Origin: Petrolisthes cinctipes
Lineage: Eukaryota; Arthropoda; Malacostraca; Decapoda; Porcellanidae
Assembly (NCBI GenBank): GCA_033782935.1
Contig: JAWQEG010000279.1
Location: 1,574,001-1,638,000, forward strand
Length of the DNA stretch: 64,000 nt
Direction of reading: 5' to 3'
The notes under the pieces are model-generated. The model was not told the DNA's origin. It made no database searches and was given only the letters and a program-made list of their open reading frames with translations. Shown here in pieces: positions 10,932-25,231 of this stretch. Numbering within the stretch: the stretch's first letter is position 1; each line of letters begins with the position of its first letter. The position numbers and the translations under genes were made by a program.

Positions 10932-13900
10932 ATGTACAGATTGCTTCTGGGACCCCAAAATATTGAATTTTCGGGTGTTTTGAGCCTGAATTTGAGATAT
11001 AAACGGGTACAGAAGATACATGCACATATTGACTTTGGGCATCTAAAATATCGTTTTTCAGCATGTTTTGGGCCTGTATTTTGAAAATACTCTAACACTG
11101 AGTAGGCATGTACAGATTGCTTCTGGGACCCCAAAATATTGAATTTTCGGGTGTTTTGAGCCTGAATTTGAGATATAAACGGGTACTAAAGATGCATGCA
11201 CATATCGACTTTTGTGCACCTAAAAGATCGATTTTCAGTATGTTTTGAGCATGTATTTTGAAAATACTCTAACACGGAGTAGGCATGTACAGATCGCTTC
11301 TGGGACCCCTAAATATCGAATTTTCGGGTGTTTTGGGACTGAATTTGAGATATCGACTTTTTGGCACCTAAAAGATCGATTTTTAGCATGTTTTTAGCCT
11401 ATATTTTGAAAATATTCTAGCACTGTACAGATTGCTTCTGGGACCCCAAAATATTGAATTTTCGGGTGTTTTGAGCCTGAATTTGAGATATAAACGGGTA
11501 CAGAAGATACATGCACGTATTGACTTTGGGCACCAAAAATATCGATTTTCAGCATGTTTTGGGCCTGAATTTTGAAAATACTCTAACACGGAGTAAGCAT
11601 GTACAGATCGCTTCTGGGACCCCAAAATATCGAATTTTCGGGTGTTTAGGGCCAGAATTTGAGATTTAAACGGGTACAGAAGATGCATGCACATATCGAC
11701 TTTTGGGCACCTAAAAGATCGATTTTCAGTATGTTTTTGGCCTGTATTTTGAAAATACTCTAACACGGAGTAGGCATGTACAGATACCTTCTGGGACCTC
11801 TAAATATCGAATTTTCGGGTGTTTTGGGACTGAATTCGAGATATCGATTTTTTGGCACCTAAAATGTCGATTTTTAGTATGTTTTTAGCCTATATTTTGA
11901 AAATATTCTAGCACTGTGTAGGCATGTACAGATTGCTTCTGGGACCCCAAAATATTGAATTTTCGGGTGTTTTGAGCCTGAATTTGAGATATAAACGGGT
12001 ACAGAAGATACATGGGCATCTAAAATATCGATTTTCAGCATGTTTTTGGCCTGAATATTGAAAATACTCTAACACGGAGTAGGCATGTACAGATCGCTTC
12101 TGGGACCCCTAAATATCGAATTTTCGGGTGTTTTGGGACTGAATTTGAGATATCGACTTTTTGGCACCTAAAAGATCGATTTTTAGCATGTTTTTAGCCT
12201 ATATTTTGAAAATATTCTAGCACTGAGTAGGCATGTACAGATTGCTTCTGGGACCCCAAAATATTGAATTTTCGGGTGTTTTGAGCCTTAATTTGATATA
12301 TAAACGGGTACAGAAGATACATGCACATATTGACTTTGGGCACCAAAAATATCGATTTTCAGCATGTTTTGGGCCTGAATTTTGAAAATACTCTAACACG
12401 GAGTAGGCATGTACAGATACCTTCTGGGACCTCTAAATATCGAATTTTCGAGTGTTTTGGGACTGATTTTGAGATATCGATTTTTTGGCACCTAAAAGAT
12501 CGATTTTTAGCATGTTTTTTGCCTATATTTTGAAAATATTCTAGCACTGAGTAGGCATGTACAGATTGCTTCTGGGACCCCAAAATATTGAATTTTCGGG
12601 TGTTTTGAGCCTGAATTTGAGATATAAACGGGTACAGAAGATACATGCACATATTGACTTTGAGCACCAAAAATATCGATTTTCAGCATGTTTTGGGCCT
12701 GAATTTTGAAAATACTCTAACACGGAGTAGGCATGTACAGATCGCTTCTGGGACCCCAAAATATCGAATTTTCGGGTGTTTAGGGCCAGAATTTGAGATA
12801 TTAACGGGTACAGAAGATGCATGCACATATCGACTTTTGGGCACCTAAAAGATCGATTTTCAGTATGTTTTTGGCCTGTATTTTGAAAATACTCTAACAC
12901 GGAGTAGGCATGTACAGATACCTTCTGGGACTTCTAAATATCGAATTTTCGGGTGTTTTGGGACTGAATTTGAGATATCGATTTTTTGGCACCTAAAAGA
13001 TCGATTTTTAGCATGTTTTTAGCCTATATTTTGAAAATATTCTAGCACTGAGTAGGCATGTACAGATTGCTTCTGGTACCCCAAAATATTGAATTTTCGG
13101 GTGTTTTGAGCCTGAATTTGAGATATAAACGGGTACAGAAGATGCATGCACATATCGACTTTTTTGCACCTAAAAGATCGATTTTCAGTATGTTTTTGGC
13201 CTGTATTTTGAAAATACTCTAACACTGAGTAGGCATGTACAGATTGCGTCTGGGACCCGAAAATATTGAATTTTCGGGTGTTTTGAGCCTGAATTTGAGA
13301 TATAAACGGGTACTGAAGATGCATGCACATATCGACTTTTGTGCACCTAAAAGATCGATTTTCAGTATGTTTTGAGCATGTATTTTGAAAATACTCTAAC
13401 ACGGAGAAGGCATGTACAGATCGCTTATGGGACCCCTAAATATCGAATTTTCGGGTGTTTTGGGACTGAATTTGAGATATCGACTTTTTGGCACCTAAAA
13501 GATCGATTTTTAGCATGTTTTTAGCCTATATTTTGAAAATATTCTAGCACTGTACAGATTGCTTCTGGGACCCCAAAATATTGAATTTTCGGGTGTTTTG
13601 AGCCTGAATTTGAGATATAAACGGGTACAGAAGATACATGCACGTATTGACTTTGGGCACCAAAAATATCGATTTTCAGCATGTTTTGGGCCTGAATTTT
13701 GAAAATACTCTAACACGGAGTAAGCATGTACAGATCGCTTCTGGGACCCCAAAATATCGAATTTTCGGGTGTTTAGGGCCAAAATTTGAGATTTAAACGG
13801 GTACAGAAGATGCATGCTCATATCGACTTTTGGGCACCTAAAAGATCGATTTTCAGTATGTTTTTGGCCTGTATTTTGAAAATACTCTAACACGGAGTAG

Positions 13901-14359
13901 GCATGTACAGATACCTACTGGGACCTCTAAATATCGAATTTTCGGGTGTTTTGGGACTGAATTTGAGATATCGATTTTTTGGCACCTAAAATGTCAATTT
14001 TTAGTATGTTTTTAGCCAATATTTTGAAAATATTCTAGCACTGTGTAGGCATGTACAGATTGCTTCTAGGACCCCAAAATATTGAATTTTCGGGTGTTTT
14101 GAGCCTGAATTTGAGATATAAACGGGTACAGAAGATACATGGGCATCTAAAATATCGATTTTCAGCATGTTTTGGGCCTGAATTTTGAAAATACTCTAAC
14201 ACGGAGTAGGCATGTACAGATCGCTTCTGGGACCCCTAAATATCGAATTTTCGGGTGTTTTGGGACTGAATTTGAGATATCGACTTTTTGGCACCTAAAA
14301 GATCGATTTTTAGCATGTTTTTAGCCTATATTTTGAAAATATTCTAGCACTGAGTAGGC
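10932..14359 (+). repeat. 3428-bp 21-mer HOR, copy 1
   Basis: Twenty-one monomers start at 10932, 11108, 11285, 11423, 11599, 11776, 11924, 12085, 12233, 12409, 12557, 12733, 12910, 13058, 13235, 13412, 13550, 13726, 13903, 14051 and 14212. The lengths include two 138-bp Sa and two 161-bp L2 variants. Inside it, about 11.39-12.2 kb recurs at 13.51-14.3 kb (2127 bp apart), so the 21-mer already contains a partial duplication. Shared private markers with copy 2 include GCACGTATTG, GAGTAAGCATG and GGAGAAGGCATG. Confidence 0.88.
11924..12084 (+). repeat. L2a monomer with 15-bp deletion (161 bp)
   Basis: AGATACATG is joined directly to GGCATCTAAAATATCG, removing 15 bp that normally include CACATATTGACTTT. 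The same variant occurs at 14051-14211, 15352-15512 and 17479-17639 and nowhere else that I see. Two sites per 21-mer, 2127 bp apart, show that the deletion was copied by the internal duplication and then by the 3428-bp duplication. Confidence 0.85.
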
Positions 14360-17300
14360 ATGTACAGATTGCTTCTGGGACCCCAAAATATTGAATTTTC
14401 GGGTGTTTTGAGCCTGAATTTGAGATATAAACGGGTACAGAAGATACATGCACATATTGACTTTGGGCATCTAAAATATCGTTTTTCAGCATGTTTTGGG
14501 CCTGTATTTTGAAAATACTCTAACACTGAGTAGGCATGTACAGATTGCTTCTGGGACCCCAAAATATTGAATTTTCGGGTGTTTTGAGCCTGAATTTGAG
14601 ATATAAACGGGTACTAAAGATGCATGCACATATCGACTTTTGTGCACCTAAAAGATCGATTTTCAGTATGTTTTGAGCATGTATTTTGAAAATACTCTAA
14701 CACGGAGTAGGCATGTACAGATCGCTTCTGGGACCCCTAAATATCGAATTTTCGGGTGTTTTGGGACTGAATTTGAAATATCGACTTTTTGGCACCTAAA
14801 AGATCGATTTTTAGCATGTTTTTAGCCTATATTTTGAAAATATTCTAGCACTGTACAGATTGCTTCTGGGACCCCAAAATATTGAATTTTCGGGTGTTTT
14901 GAGCCTGAATTTGAGATATAAACGGGTACAGAAGATACATGCACGTATTGACTTTGGGCACCAAAAATATCGATTTTCAGCATGTTTTGGGCCTGAATTT
15001 TGAAAGTACTCTAACACGGAGTAAGCATGTACAGATCGCTTCTGGGACCCCAAAATATCGAATTTTCGGGTGTTTAGGGCCAGAATTTGAGATTTAAACG
15101 GGTACAGAAGATGCATGCACATATCGACTTTTGGGCACCTAAAAGATCGATTTTCAGTATGTTTTTGGCCTGTATTTTGAAAATACTCTAACACGGAGTA
15201 GGCATGTACAGATACCTTCTGGGACCTCTAAATATCGAATTTTCGGGTGTTTTGTGACTGAATTCGAGATATCGATTTTTTGGCACCTAAAATGTCGATT
15301 TTTAGTATGTTTTTAGCCTATATTTTGAAAATATTCTAGCACTGTGTAGGCATGTACAGATTGCTTCTGGGACCCCAAAATATTGAATTTTCGGGTGTTT
15401 TGAGCCTGAATTTGAGATATAAACGGGTACAGAAGATACATGGGCATCTAAAATATCGATTTTCAGCATGTTTTTGGCCTGAATTTTGAAAATACTCTAA
15501 CACGGAGTAGGCATGTACAGATCGCTTCTGGGACCCCTAAATATCGAATTTTCGGGTGTTTTGGGACTGAATTTGAGATATCGACTTTTTGGCACCTAAA
15601 AGATCGATTTTTAGCATGTTTTTAGCCTATATTTTGAAAATATTCTAGCACTGAGTAGGCATGTACAGATTGCTTCTGGGACCCCAAAATATTGAATTTT
15701 CGGGTGTTTTGAGCCTGAATTTGATATATAAACGGGTACAGAAGATACATGCACATATTGACTTTGGGCACCAAAAATATCGATTTTCAGCATGTTTTGG
15801 GCCTGAATTTTGAAAATACTCTAACACGGAGTAGGCATGTACAGATACCTTCTGGGACCTCTAAATATCGAATTTTCGAGTGTTTTGGGACTGAATTTGA
15901 GATATCGATTTTTTGGCACCTAAAAGATCGATTTTTAGCATGTTTTTTGCCTATATTTTGAAAATATTCTAGCACTGAGTAGGCATGTACAGATTGCTTC
16001 TGGGACCCCAAAATATTGAATTTTCGGGTGTTTTGAGCCTGAATTTGAGATATAAACGGGTACAGAAGATACATGCACATATTGACTTTGGGCACCAAAA
16101 ATATCGATTTTCAGCATGTTTTGGGCCTGAATTTTGAAAATACTCTAACACGGAGTAGGCATGTACAGATCGCTTCTGGGACCCCAAAATATCGAATTTT
16201 CGGGTGTTTAGGGCCAGAATTTGAGATATTAACGGGTACAGAAGATGCATGCACATATCGACTTTTGGGCACCTAAAAGATCGATTTTCAGTATGTTTTT
16301 GGCCTGTATTTTGAAAATACTCTAACACGGAGTAGGCATGTACAGATACCTTCTGGGACCTCTAAATATCGAATTTTCGGGTGTTTTGGGACTGAATTTG
16401 AGATATCGATTTTTTGGCACCTAAAAGATCGATTTTTAGCATGTTTTTAGCCTATATTTTGAAAATATTCTAGCACTGAGTAGGCATGTACAGATTGCTT
16501 CTGGTACCCCAAAATATTGAATTTTCGGGTGTTTTGAGCCTGAATTTGAGATATAAACGGGTACAGAAGATGCATGCACATATCGACTTTTTTGCACCTA
16601 AAAGATCGATTTTCAGTATGTTTTTGGCCTGTATTTTGAAAATACTCTAACACTGAGTAGGCATGTACAGATTGCGTCTGGGACCCCAAAATATTGAATT
16701 TTCGGGTGTTTTGAGCCTGAATTTGAGATATAAACGGGTACTGAAGATGCATGCACATATCGACTTTTGTGCACCTAAAAGATCGATTTTCAGTATGTTT
16801 TGAGCATGTATTTTGAAAATACTCTAACACGGAGAAGGCATGTACAGATCGCTTATGGGACCCCTAAATATCGAATTTTCGGGTGTTTTGGGACTGAATT
16901 TGAGATATCGACTTTTTGGCACCTAAAAGATCGATTTTTAGCATGTTTTTAGCCTATATTTTGAAAATATTCTAGCACTGTACAGATTGCTTCTGGGACC
17001 CCAAAATATTGAATTTTCGGGTGTTTTGAGCCTGAATTTGAGATATAAACGGGTACAGAAGATACATGCACGTATTGACTTTGGGCACCAAAAATATCGA
17101 TTTTCAGCATGTTTTGGGCCTGAATTTTGAAAATACTCTAACACGGAGTAAGCATGTACAGATCGCTTCTGGGACCCCAAAATATCGAATTTTCGGGTGT
17201 TTAGGGCCAAAATTTGAGATTTAAACGGGTACAGAAGATGCATGCACATATCGACTTTTGGGCACCTAAAAGATCGATTTTCAGTATGTTTTTGGCCTGT

Positions 17301-17787
17301 ATTTTGAAAATACTCTAACACGGAGTAGGCATGTACAGATACCTTCTGGGACCTCTAAATATCGAATTTTCGGGTGTTTTGGGACTGAATTTGAGATATC
17401 GATTTTTTGGCACCTAAAATGTCAATTTTTAGTATGTTTTTAGCCAATATTTTGAAAATATTCTAGCACTGTGTAGGCATGTACAGATTGCTTCTGGGAC
17501 CCCAAAATATTGAATTTTCGGGTGTTTTGAGCCTGAATTTGAGATATAAACGGGTACAGAAGATACATGGGCATCTAAAATATCGATTTTCAGCATGTTT
17601 TGGGCCTGAATTTTGAAAATACTCTAACACGGAGTAGGCATGTACAGATCGCTTCTGGGACCCCTAAATATCGAATTTTCGGGTGTTTTGGGACTGAATT
17701 TGAGATATCGACTTTTTGGCACCTAAAAGATCGATTTTTAGCATGTTTTTAGCCTATATTTTGAAAATATTCTAGCACTGAGTAGGC
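14360..17787 (+). repeat. 3428-bp 21-mer HOR, copy 2
   Basis: It repeats copy 1 monomer for monomer. Markers GGAGAAGGCATG (about 13404 and 16832), GCACGTATTG (11513/14941 and 13640/17068) and CATGGGCATC recur exactly 3428 bp apart. Scattered differences exist, such as GAAAGTACTC near 15003 and GAAATATCG near 14775, so the copies are highly similar but not identical. After about 17787 the next monomers no longer follow the 21-mer. Confidence 0.88.
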
Positions 17788-20700
17788 ATGTACAGATTGC
17801 TTCTGGGACCCCAAAATATTGAATTTTCGGGTGTTTTGAACCTGAATTTGAGATATAAACGGGTACAGAAGATACATGCACATATTGATTTTGGGCATCT
17901 AAAATATAGATTTTCAGCATGTTTTGGGCCTGTATTTTGAAAATACTCTAACACTGAGTAGGCATGTACAGATTGCTTCTGGGACCCCAAAATATTGAAT
18001 TTTCTGGTGTTTTGAGCCTGAATTTGAGATATAAACGGGTACTGAAGATTCATGCACATATCGACTTTTGTGCACCTAAAAGATCGATTTTCAGTATGTT
18101 TTGAGCATGTATTTTGAAAATACTCTAACAAGGAGTAGGCATGTACAGATACCTTCTGGGACCTCTAAATATCGAATTTTCGGGTGTTTTGGGACTGAAT
18201 TTGAGATATCGATTTTTTGGCACCTAAAATGTCGATTTTTAGCATGTTTTTAGCCTATATTTTGAAAATATTCTAGCACTGTGTAGGCATGTACAGATTG
18301 CTTCTGGGACCCCAAAATATTGAATTTTCGGGTGTTTTGAGCCTGAATTTGAGATATAAACGGGTACAGAAGATACATGCACATATTGACTTTGGGCATC
18401 TAAAATATCGATTTTCAGCATGTTTTGGGCCTGTATTTTGAAAATACTCTAACACTGAGTAGGCATGTACAGATTGCGTCTGGGACCCCAAAATATTGAA
18501 TTTTCGGGTGTTTTGAGCCTGAATTTGAGATATAAACGGGTACTGAAGATGCATGCACATATCGACTTTTGTGCACCTAAAAGATCGATTTTCAGTATGT
18601 TTTGAGCATGTATTTTGAAAATACTCTAACACGGAGTAGGCATGTACAGATCGCTTCTGGGACCCCTAAATATCGAATTTTCGGGTGTTTTGGGACTGAA
18701 TTTGAGATATCTACTTTTTGGCACCTAAAAGATCGATTTTTAGCATGTTTTTAGCCTATATTTTGAAAATATTCTAGCACTGTACAGATTGCTTCTGGGA
18801 CCCCAAAATATTGAATTTTCGGGTGTTTTGAGCCTGAATTTGAGATATAAACGGGTACAGAAGATACATGCACGTATTGACTTTGGGCACCAAAAATATC
18901 GATTTTCAGCATGTTTTGGGCCTGAATTTTGAAAATACTCTAACACGGAGTAGGCATGTACAGATCGCTTCTGGGACCCCTAAATATCGAATTTTCGGGT
19001 GTTTCGGGACTGAATTTGAGATATCGACTTTTTGGCACCTAAAAGATCGATTTTTAGCATGTTTTTAGCCTATATTTTGAAAATATTCTAGCACTGAGTA
19101 GGCATGTACAGATTGCTTCTGGGACCCCAAAATATTGAATTTTCGGGTGTTTTGAGCCTGAATTTGAGATATAAACGGGTACAGAAGATACATGCACATA
19201 TTGACTTTGGGCACTAAAAATATCGATTTTCAGCATGTTTTGGGCCTGAATTTTGAAAATACTCTAACACGGAGTAGGCATGTACAGATCGCTTCTGGGA
19301 CCCCAAAATATTGAATTTTCGGGTGTTTAGGGCCAGAATTTGAGATATTAACGGGTACAGAAGATGCATGCACATATCGACTTTTGTGCACCTAAAAGAT
19401 CGATTTTCAGTATGTTTTTGGCCTGTATTTTGAAAATACTCTAACACGGAGTAGGCATGTACAGATACCTTCTGGGACCTCTAAATATCGAATTTTCGGG
19501 TGTTTTGGGACTGAATTTGAGATATCGATTTTTTGGCACCTAAAATGTCGATTTTTAGCATGTTTTTAGCCTATAGTTTGAAAATATTCTAGCACTGTGT
19601 AGGCATGTACAGATTGCTTCTGGGACCCCAAAATATTGAATTTTCGGGTGTTTTGAGCCTGAATTTGAGATATAAACGGGTACAGAAGATACATGCACAT
19701 ATTGACTTTGGGCATCTAAAATATAGATTTTCAGCATGTTTTGGGCCTGTATTTTGAAAATACTCTAACACTGAGTAGGCATGTACAGATACCTTCTGGG
19801 ACCTCTAAATATCGAATTTTCGGGTGTTTTGGGACTGAATTTGAGATATCGATTTTTTGGCACCTAAAATGTCGATTTTTAGCATGTTTTTAGCCTATAT
19901 TTTGAAAATATTCTAGCACTGTGTAGGCATGTACAGATTGCTTCTGGGACCCCAAAATATTGAATTTTCGGGTGTTTTGAGCCTGAATTTGAGATATAAA
20001 CGGGTACAGAAGATACATGCACATATTGACTTTGGGCATCTAAAATATCGATTTTCAGCATGTTTTGGGCCTGTATTTTGAAAATACTCTAACACTGAGT
20101 AGGCATGTACAGATTGCTTCTGGGACCCCAAAATATTGAATTTTAGGGTGTTTTGAGCCTGAATTTGAGATATAAACGGGTACAGAAGATACATGCACAT
20201 ATCGACTTTTGGGCACCTAAAAGATCGATTTTCAGTATGTTTTTGGCCTGTATTTTGAAAATACTCTAACACGGAGTAGGCATGTACAGATACCTTCTGG
20301 GACCTCTAAATATCGAATTTTCGGGTGTTTTGGGACTGAATTTGAGATATCGATTTTTTGGCACCTAAAATGTCGATTTTTAGCATGTTTTTAGCCTATA
20401 TCATGAAAATATTCTAGCACTGTGTAGGCATGTACAGATTGCTTCTGGGACCCCAAAATATTGAATTTTCGGGTGTTTTGAGACTGAATTTGAGATATAA
20501 ACGGGTACAGAAGATACATGCTCATATTGACTTTTGGCATCTAAAATATCGATTTTCAGCATGTTTTGGGCCTGTATTTTGAAAATACTCTAACACTGAG
20601 TAGGCATGTACAGATTGCTTCTGGGACCCCAAAATATTGAATTTTCGGGTGTTTTGAGCCTGAATTTGAGATATAAAAGGGTACTGAAGATGCATGCACA

Positions 20701-21819
20701 TATCGACTTTTGTGCACCTAAATGATCGATTTTCAGTATGTTTTGAGCATGTATTTTGAAAATACTCTAACACGGAGTAGGCATGTACAGATCGCTTCTG
20801 AGACCCTTAAATATCGAATTTTCGGGTGTTTTGGGACTGAATTTGAGATATCGACTTTTTGGCACCTAAAAGATCGATTTTTAGCATGTTTTTAGCCTAT
20901 ATTTTGAAAATATTCTAGCACTGTACAGATTGCTTCTGGGACCCCAAAATATTGAATTTACGGGTGTTTTGAGCCTGAATTTGAGATATAAACGGGTACA
21001 GAAGATACATGCACATATTGACTTTGGACACCAAAAATATCGTTTTTCAGCATGTTTTGGGCCTGAATTTTGAAAATACTCTAACACGGAGTAGGCATGT
21101 ACAGATCGCTTCTGGGACCCCAAAATATCGAATTTTCGGGTGTTTAGGGCCAGAATTTGAGATATAAACGGGTACAGAAGATGCATGCACATATCGACTT
21201 TTGGGCACCTAAAAGATCGATTTTCAGTATGTTTTTGGCCTGTATTTTGAAAATACTCTAACACGGAGTAGGCATGTACAGATACCTTCTGGGACCTCTA
21301 AATATCGAATTTTCGGGTGTTTTGGGACGGAATTTGAGATATCGATTTTTTGGCACCTAAAAGATCGATTTTTAGCATGTTTTTAGCCTATATTTTGAAA
21401 ATATTCTAGCACTGTGTAGGCATGTACAGATTGCTTCTGGGACCCCAAAAAAATGAATTTTCGGGTGTTTTGAGCCTGAATTTGAGATATAAACGGGTAC
21501 AGAAGATACATGCACATATTGACTTTGGGCATCTAAAATATCGATTTTCAGCATGTTTTGGGCCTGTATTTTGAAAATACTCTAACACTGAGTAGGCATG
21601 TACAGATTGCTTCTGGGACCCCAAAATATTGAATTTTCGGGTGTTTTGAGCCTGAATTTGAGATATAAACGGGTACTGAAGATGCATGCACATATCGACT
21701 TTTGTGCACTTAAAAGATCGATTTTCAGTATGTTTTGAGCATGTATTTTGAAAATACTCTAACACGGAGTAGGCATGTACAGATCGCTTCTGGGACCCCT
21801 AAATATCGAATTTTCGGGT
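17788..21819 (+). repeat. Irregular hexamer-type array segment
   Basis: Monomer starts include 17964, 18141, 18289, 18465, 18642, 18780, 18956, 19104, 19280, 19457, 19605, 19781, 19929, 20105, 20282, 20430, 20606, 20783 and 20921. Some S-L2-S-L2 runs without L1 occur (19457-20104). The monomer near 18780 shares GCACGTATTG with the 21-mer, evidence of a local exchange from that block. No other feature is seen. Confidence 0.85.
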
Positions 21820-22801
21820 GTTTTGGGACTGAATTTGAGATATCGACTTTTTGGCACTTAAAAGATCGATTTTTAGCATGTTTTTAGCCAATATTTTGAA
21901 AATATTCTAGCACTGTACAGATTGCTTCTGGGACCCCAAAATATTGAATTTTCGGGTGTTTTGAGCCTGAATTTGAGATATAAACGGGTACAGAATATAC
22001 ATGCACATATTGACTTTGGGCATCTAAAATATCGATTTTCAGCATGTTTTGGGCCTGTATTTTGAAAATACTCTAACACTGAGTAGGCATGTACAGATTG
22101 CTTCTGGGACCCCAAAATATTGAATTTTCGGGTGTTTTGAGCCTGAATTTTAGATATAAACGGGTACTGAAGATGCATGCACATATCGACTTTTGTGCAC
22201 CTAAAAGATCGATTATCAGTATGTTTTGAGCATGTATTTTGAAAATACTCTAACACGGAGTAGGCATGTACAGATCGCTTCTGGGACCCCTAAATATCGA
22301 ATTTTCGGGTGTTTTGGGACTGAATTTGAGATATCGACTTTTTGGCACCTAAAAGATCGATTTTTATCATTTTTTTAGCCTATATTTTGAAAATATTCTA
22401 GCACTGTACAGATTGCTTCTGGGACCCCAAAATAATGAATTTTCGGGTGTTTTGAGCCTGAATTTGAGATATAAACGGGTACAGAAGATACATGCACATA
22501 TTGACTTTGGGCATCTAAAATATCGATTTTCAGCATGTTTTGGGCCTGAATTTTGAAAATACTCTAACACTGAGTAGGCATGTACAGATTGCTTCTGAGA
22601 CCCCAAAATATTGAATTTTCGGGTGTTTTGAGCCTGAATTTGAGATATAAACGGGTACTGAAGATGCATGCACATATCGACTTTTGTGCACCTAAAAGAT
22701 CGATTTTCAGTATGTTTTTGGCCTGTATTTTGAAAATACTCTAACACGGAGTAGGCATGTACAGATTGCTTCTGGGACCCCAAAATAATGAATTTTCGGG
22801 T
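21820..22801 (+). repeat. 982-bp tandem duplication, copy 1
   Basis: It consists of two 491-bp trimers (each 138 + 176 + 177 bp). Private markers are GGCACTTAAAAG (21853), TAGCCAATATTTTG (about 21886), ACAGAATATAC-type variation, TTTTAGATATAAACGG (about 22149), GATTATCAG (22212) and TTTTTATCAT (about 22361). Several of these recur 982 bp downstream. Confidence 0.8.
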
Positions 22802-23412
22802 ATTTTGGGACTGAATTTGAGATATCGACTTTTTGGCACTTAAAAGATCGATTTTTAGCATGTTTTTAGCCAATATTTTGAAAATATTCTAGCACTGTAC
22901 AGATTGCTTCTGGGACCCCAAAATATTGAATTTTCGGGTGTTTTGAGCCTGAATTTGAGATATAAACGGGTACAGAAGATACATGCACATATTGACTTTG
23001 GGCATCTAAAATATCGATTTTCAGCATGTTTTGGGCCTGTATTTTGAAAATACTCTAACACTGAGTAGGCATGTACAGATTGCTTCTGGGACCCCAAAAT
23101 ATTGAATTTTCGGGTGTTTTGAGCCTGAATTTTAGATATAAACGGGTACTGAAGATGCATGCACATATCGACTTTTGTGCACCTAAAAGATCGATTATCA
23201 GTATGTTTTGAGCATGTATTTTGAAAATACTCTAACACGGAGTAGGCATGTACAGATCGCTTCTGGGACCCCTAAATATCGAATTTTCGGGTGTTTTGGG
23301 ACTGAATTTGAGATATCGACTTTTTGGCACCTAAAAGATCGATTTTTATCATGTTTTTAGCCTATATTTTGAAAATATTCTAGCACTGTACAGATTGCTT
23401 CTGGGACCCCAA
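22802..23412 (+). repeat. 982-bp tandem duplication, copy 2 (partial)
   Basis: GGCACTTAAAAG (22835), TAGCCAATATTTTG (22868), TTTTAGATATAAACGG (23131), GATTATCAG (23194) and TTTTTATCAT (23343) reproduce the copy 1 markers at a distance of 982 bp. The match ends near 23.41 kb, where copy 1 has AAAATAATGAA and this copy has AAAATATTGAA. Confidence 0.8.
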
Positions 23413-25231
23413 AATATTGAATTTTCGGGTGTTTTGAGCCTGAATTTGAGATATAAACGGGTACAGAAGATACATGCACATATTGACTTTGGGCACCAAA
23501 AATATCGATTTTCAGCATGTTTTGGGCCTGAATTTTGAAAATACTCTAACACGGAGTAGGCATGTACAGATCGCTTCTGGGACCCCAAAATATCGAATTT
23601 TCAGGTGTTTAGGGCAGGAATTTGAGATATAAACGGGTACAGAAGATGCATGCACATATCGACTTTTGGGCACCTAAAAGATCGATTTTCAGTATGTTTT
23701 TGGCCTGTATTTTGAAAATACTCTAACACGGAGTAGGCATGTACAGATTGCTTCTGGGACCCCAAAATAATGAATTTTCGGGTGTTTTGAGCCTGAATTT
23801 GAGATATAAACGGGTACTGAAGATGCATGCACATATCGACTTTTGTGCACCTAAAAGATCGATTTTCAGTATGTTTTGAGCATGTATTTTGAAAAAACTC
23901 TAACACGGAGTAGGCATGTACAGATCGCTTCTGGGACCCCTAAATATCGAATTTTCGGGTGTTTTGGGACTGAATTTGAGATATCGACTTTTTGGCACCT
24001 AAAAGATCGATTTTTAACATGTTTTTAGCGTATATTTTGAAAATATTCTAGCACTGTACAGATTGCTTCTGGGACCCCAAAATATTGAATTTTCGGGTGT
24101 TTTGAGCCTGAATTCGAGATATAAACGGGTACAGAAGATACATGCACATATTGACTTTGGGCACCAAAAATATCGATTTTCAGCATGTTTTGGGCCTGAA
24201 TTTTGAAAATACTCTAACACGGAGTAGGCATGTACAGATCGCTTCTGGGACCCCAAAATATCGAATTTTCGGGTGTTTAGGTCCAGAATTTGAGATATAA
24301 ACGGGTACTGAAGATGCATGCACATATCGACTTTTGTGCACCTAAAAGATCGATTTTCAGTATGTTTTGAGCATGTATTTTGAAAATACTCTAACACGGA
24401 GTAGGCATGTACAGATCGCTTCTGGGACCCCTAAATATCGAATTTTCGGGTGTTTTGGGACTGAATTTGAGATATCGACTTTTTGGCACCTAAAAGATCG
24501 ATTTTTAGCATGTTTTTAGCCTATATTTTGAAAATATTCTAGCACTGAGTAGGCATGTACAGATTGCTTCTGGGACCCCAAAATATTGAATTTTCGGGTG
24601 TTTTGAGCCTGAATTTGAGATATAAACGGGTACAGAAGATACATGCACATATTGACTTTGGGCATCTAAAATATCGATTTTCAGCATGTTTTGGGCCTGA
24701 ATTTTGAAAATACTCTAACACTGAGTAGGCATGTACAGATCGCTTCTGGGACCCGCAAATATCGAATTTTCGGGTGTTTAGGGCCAGAATTTGAGATATA
24801 AACGGGTACAGAAGATGCATGCACATATCGACTTTTGGGCACCTAAAAGATCGATTTTCAGTATGTTTTTGGCCTGTATTTTGAAAATACTCTAACACGG
24901 AGTAGGCATGTACAGATACCTTCTGGGACCTCTAAATATCGAATTTTTGGGTGTTTTGGGACTGAATTTGAGATATCGATTTTTTGGCACCTAAAATGTC
25001 GATGTTTAGCATGTTTTTAGCCTATATTTTGAAAATATTTTAGCACTGTGTAGGCATGTACAGATTGCTTCTGTGACCCCAAAATATTGAATTTTCGGGT
25101 GTTTTGAGCCTGAATTTGAGATATAAACGGGTACAGAAGATACATGCACATATTGACTTTGGGCATCTAAAATATCGATTTTCAGCATGTTTTGGGCCTG
25201 TATTTTGAAAATACTCTAACACTGAGTAGGC
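23413..25231 (+). repeat. Hexamer-type segment, donor of a duplication at 27.5-28.7 kb
   Basis: From about 23.35 to 24.1 kb it corresponds to 27.51-28.3 kb at a distance of 4163 bp (shared GGGCAGGAATTTG at 23612/27775, and TAACATG followed by TAGCGTATAT near 24027/28190). From about 24.7 to 25.05 kb it corresponds at a distance of 3662 bp (shared ACCCGCAAATATCG at 24751/28413 and CGATGTTTAGC at 25000/28662). The 501-bp change of distance equals one trimer, missing from the downstream copy. Confidence 0.75.

Noticed and set aside
12321..12533. Short plus-strand open frames starting MHILTLGTKNIDF (also at 15749, 18868, 48532, 54022, 59707 and 63227)
   Set aside because: They appear only where an L2b monomer is followed by particular S or L1 types, and vanish with single-base changes elsewhere. 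No sign of a gene.
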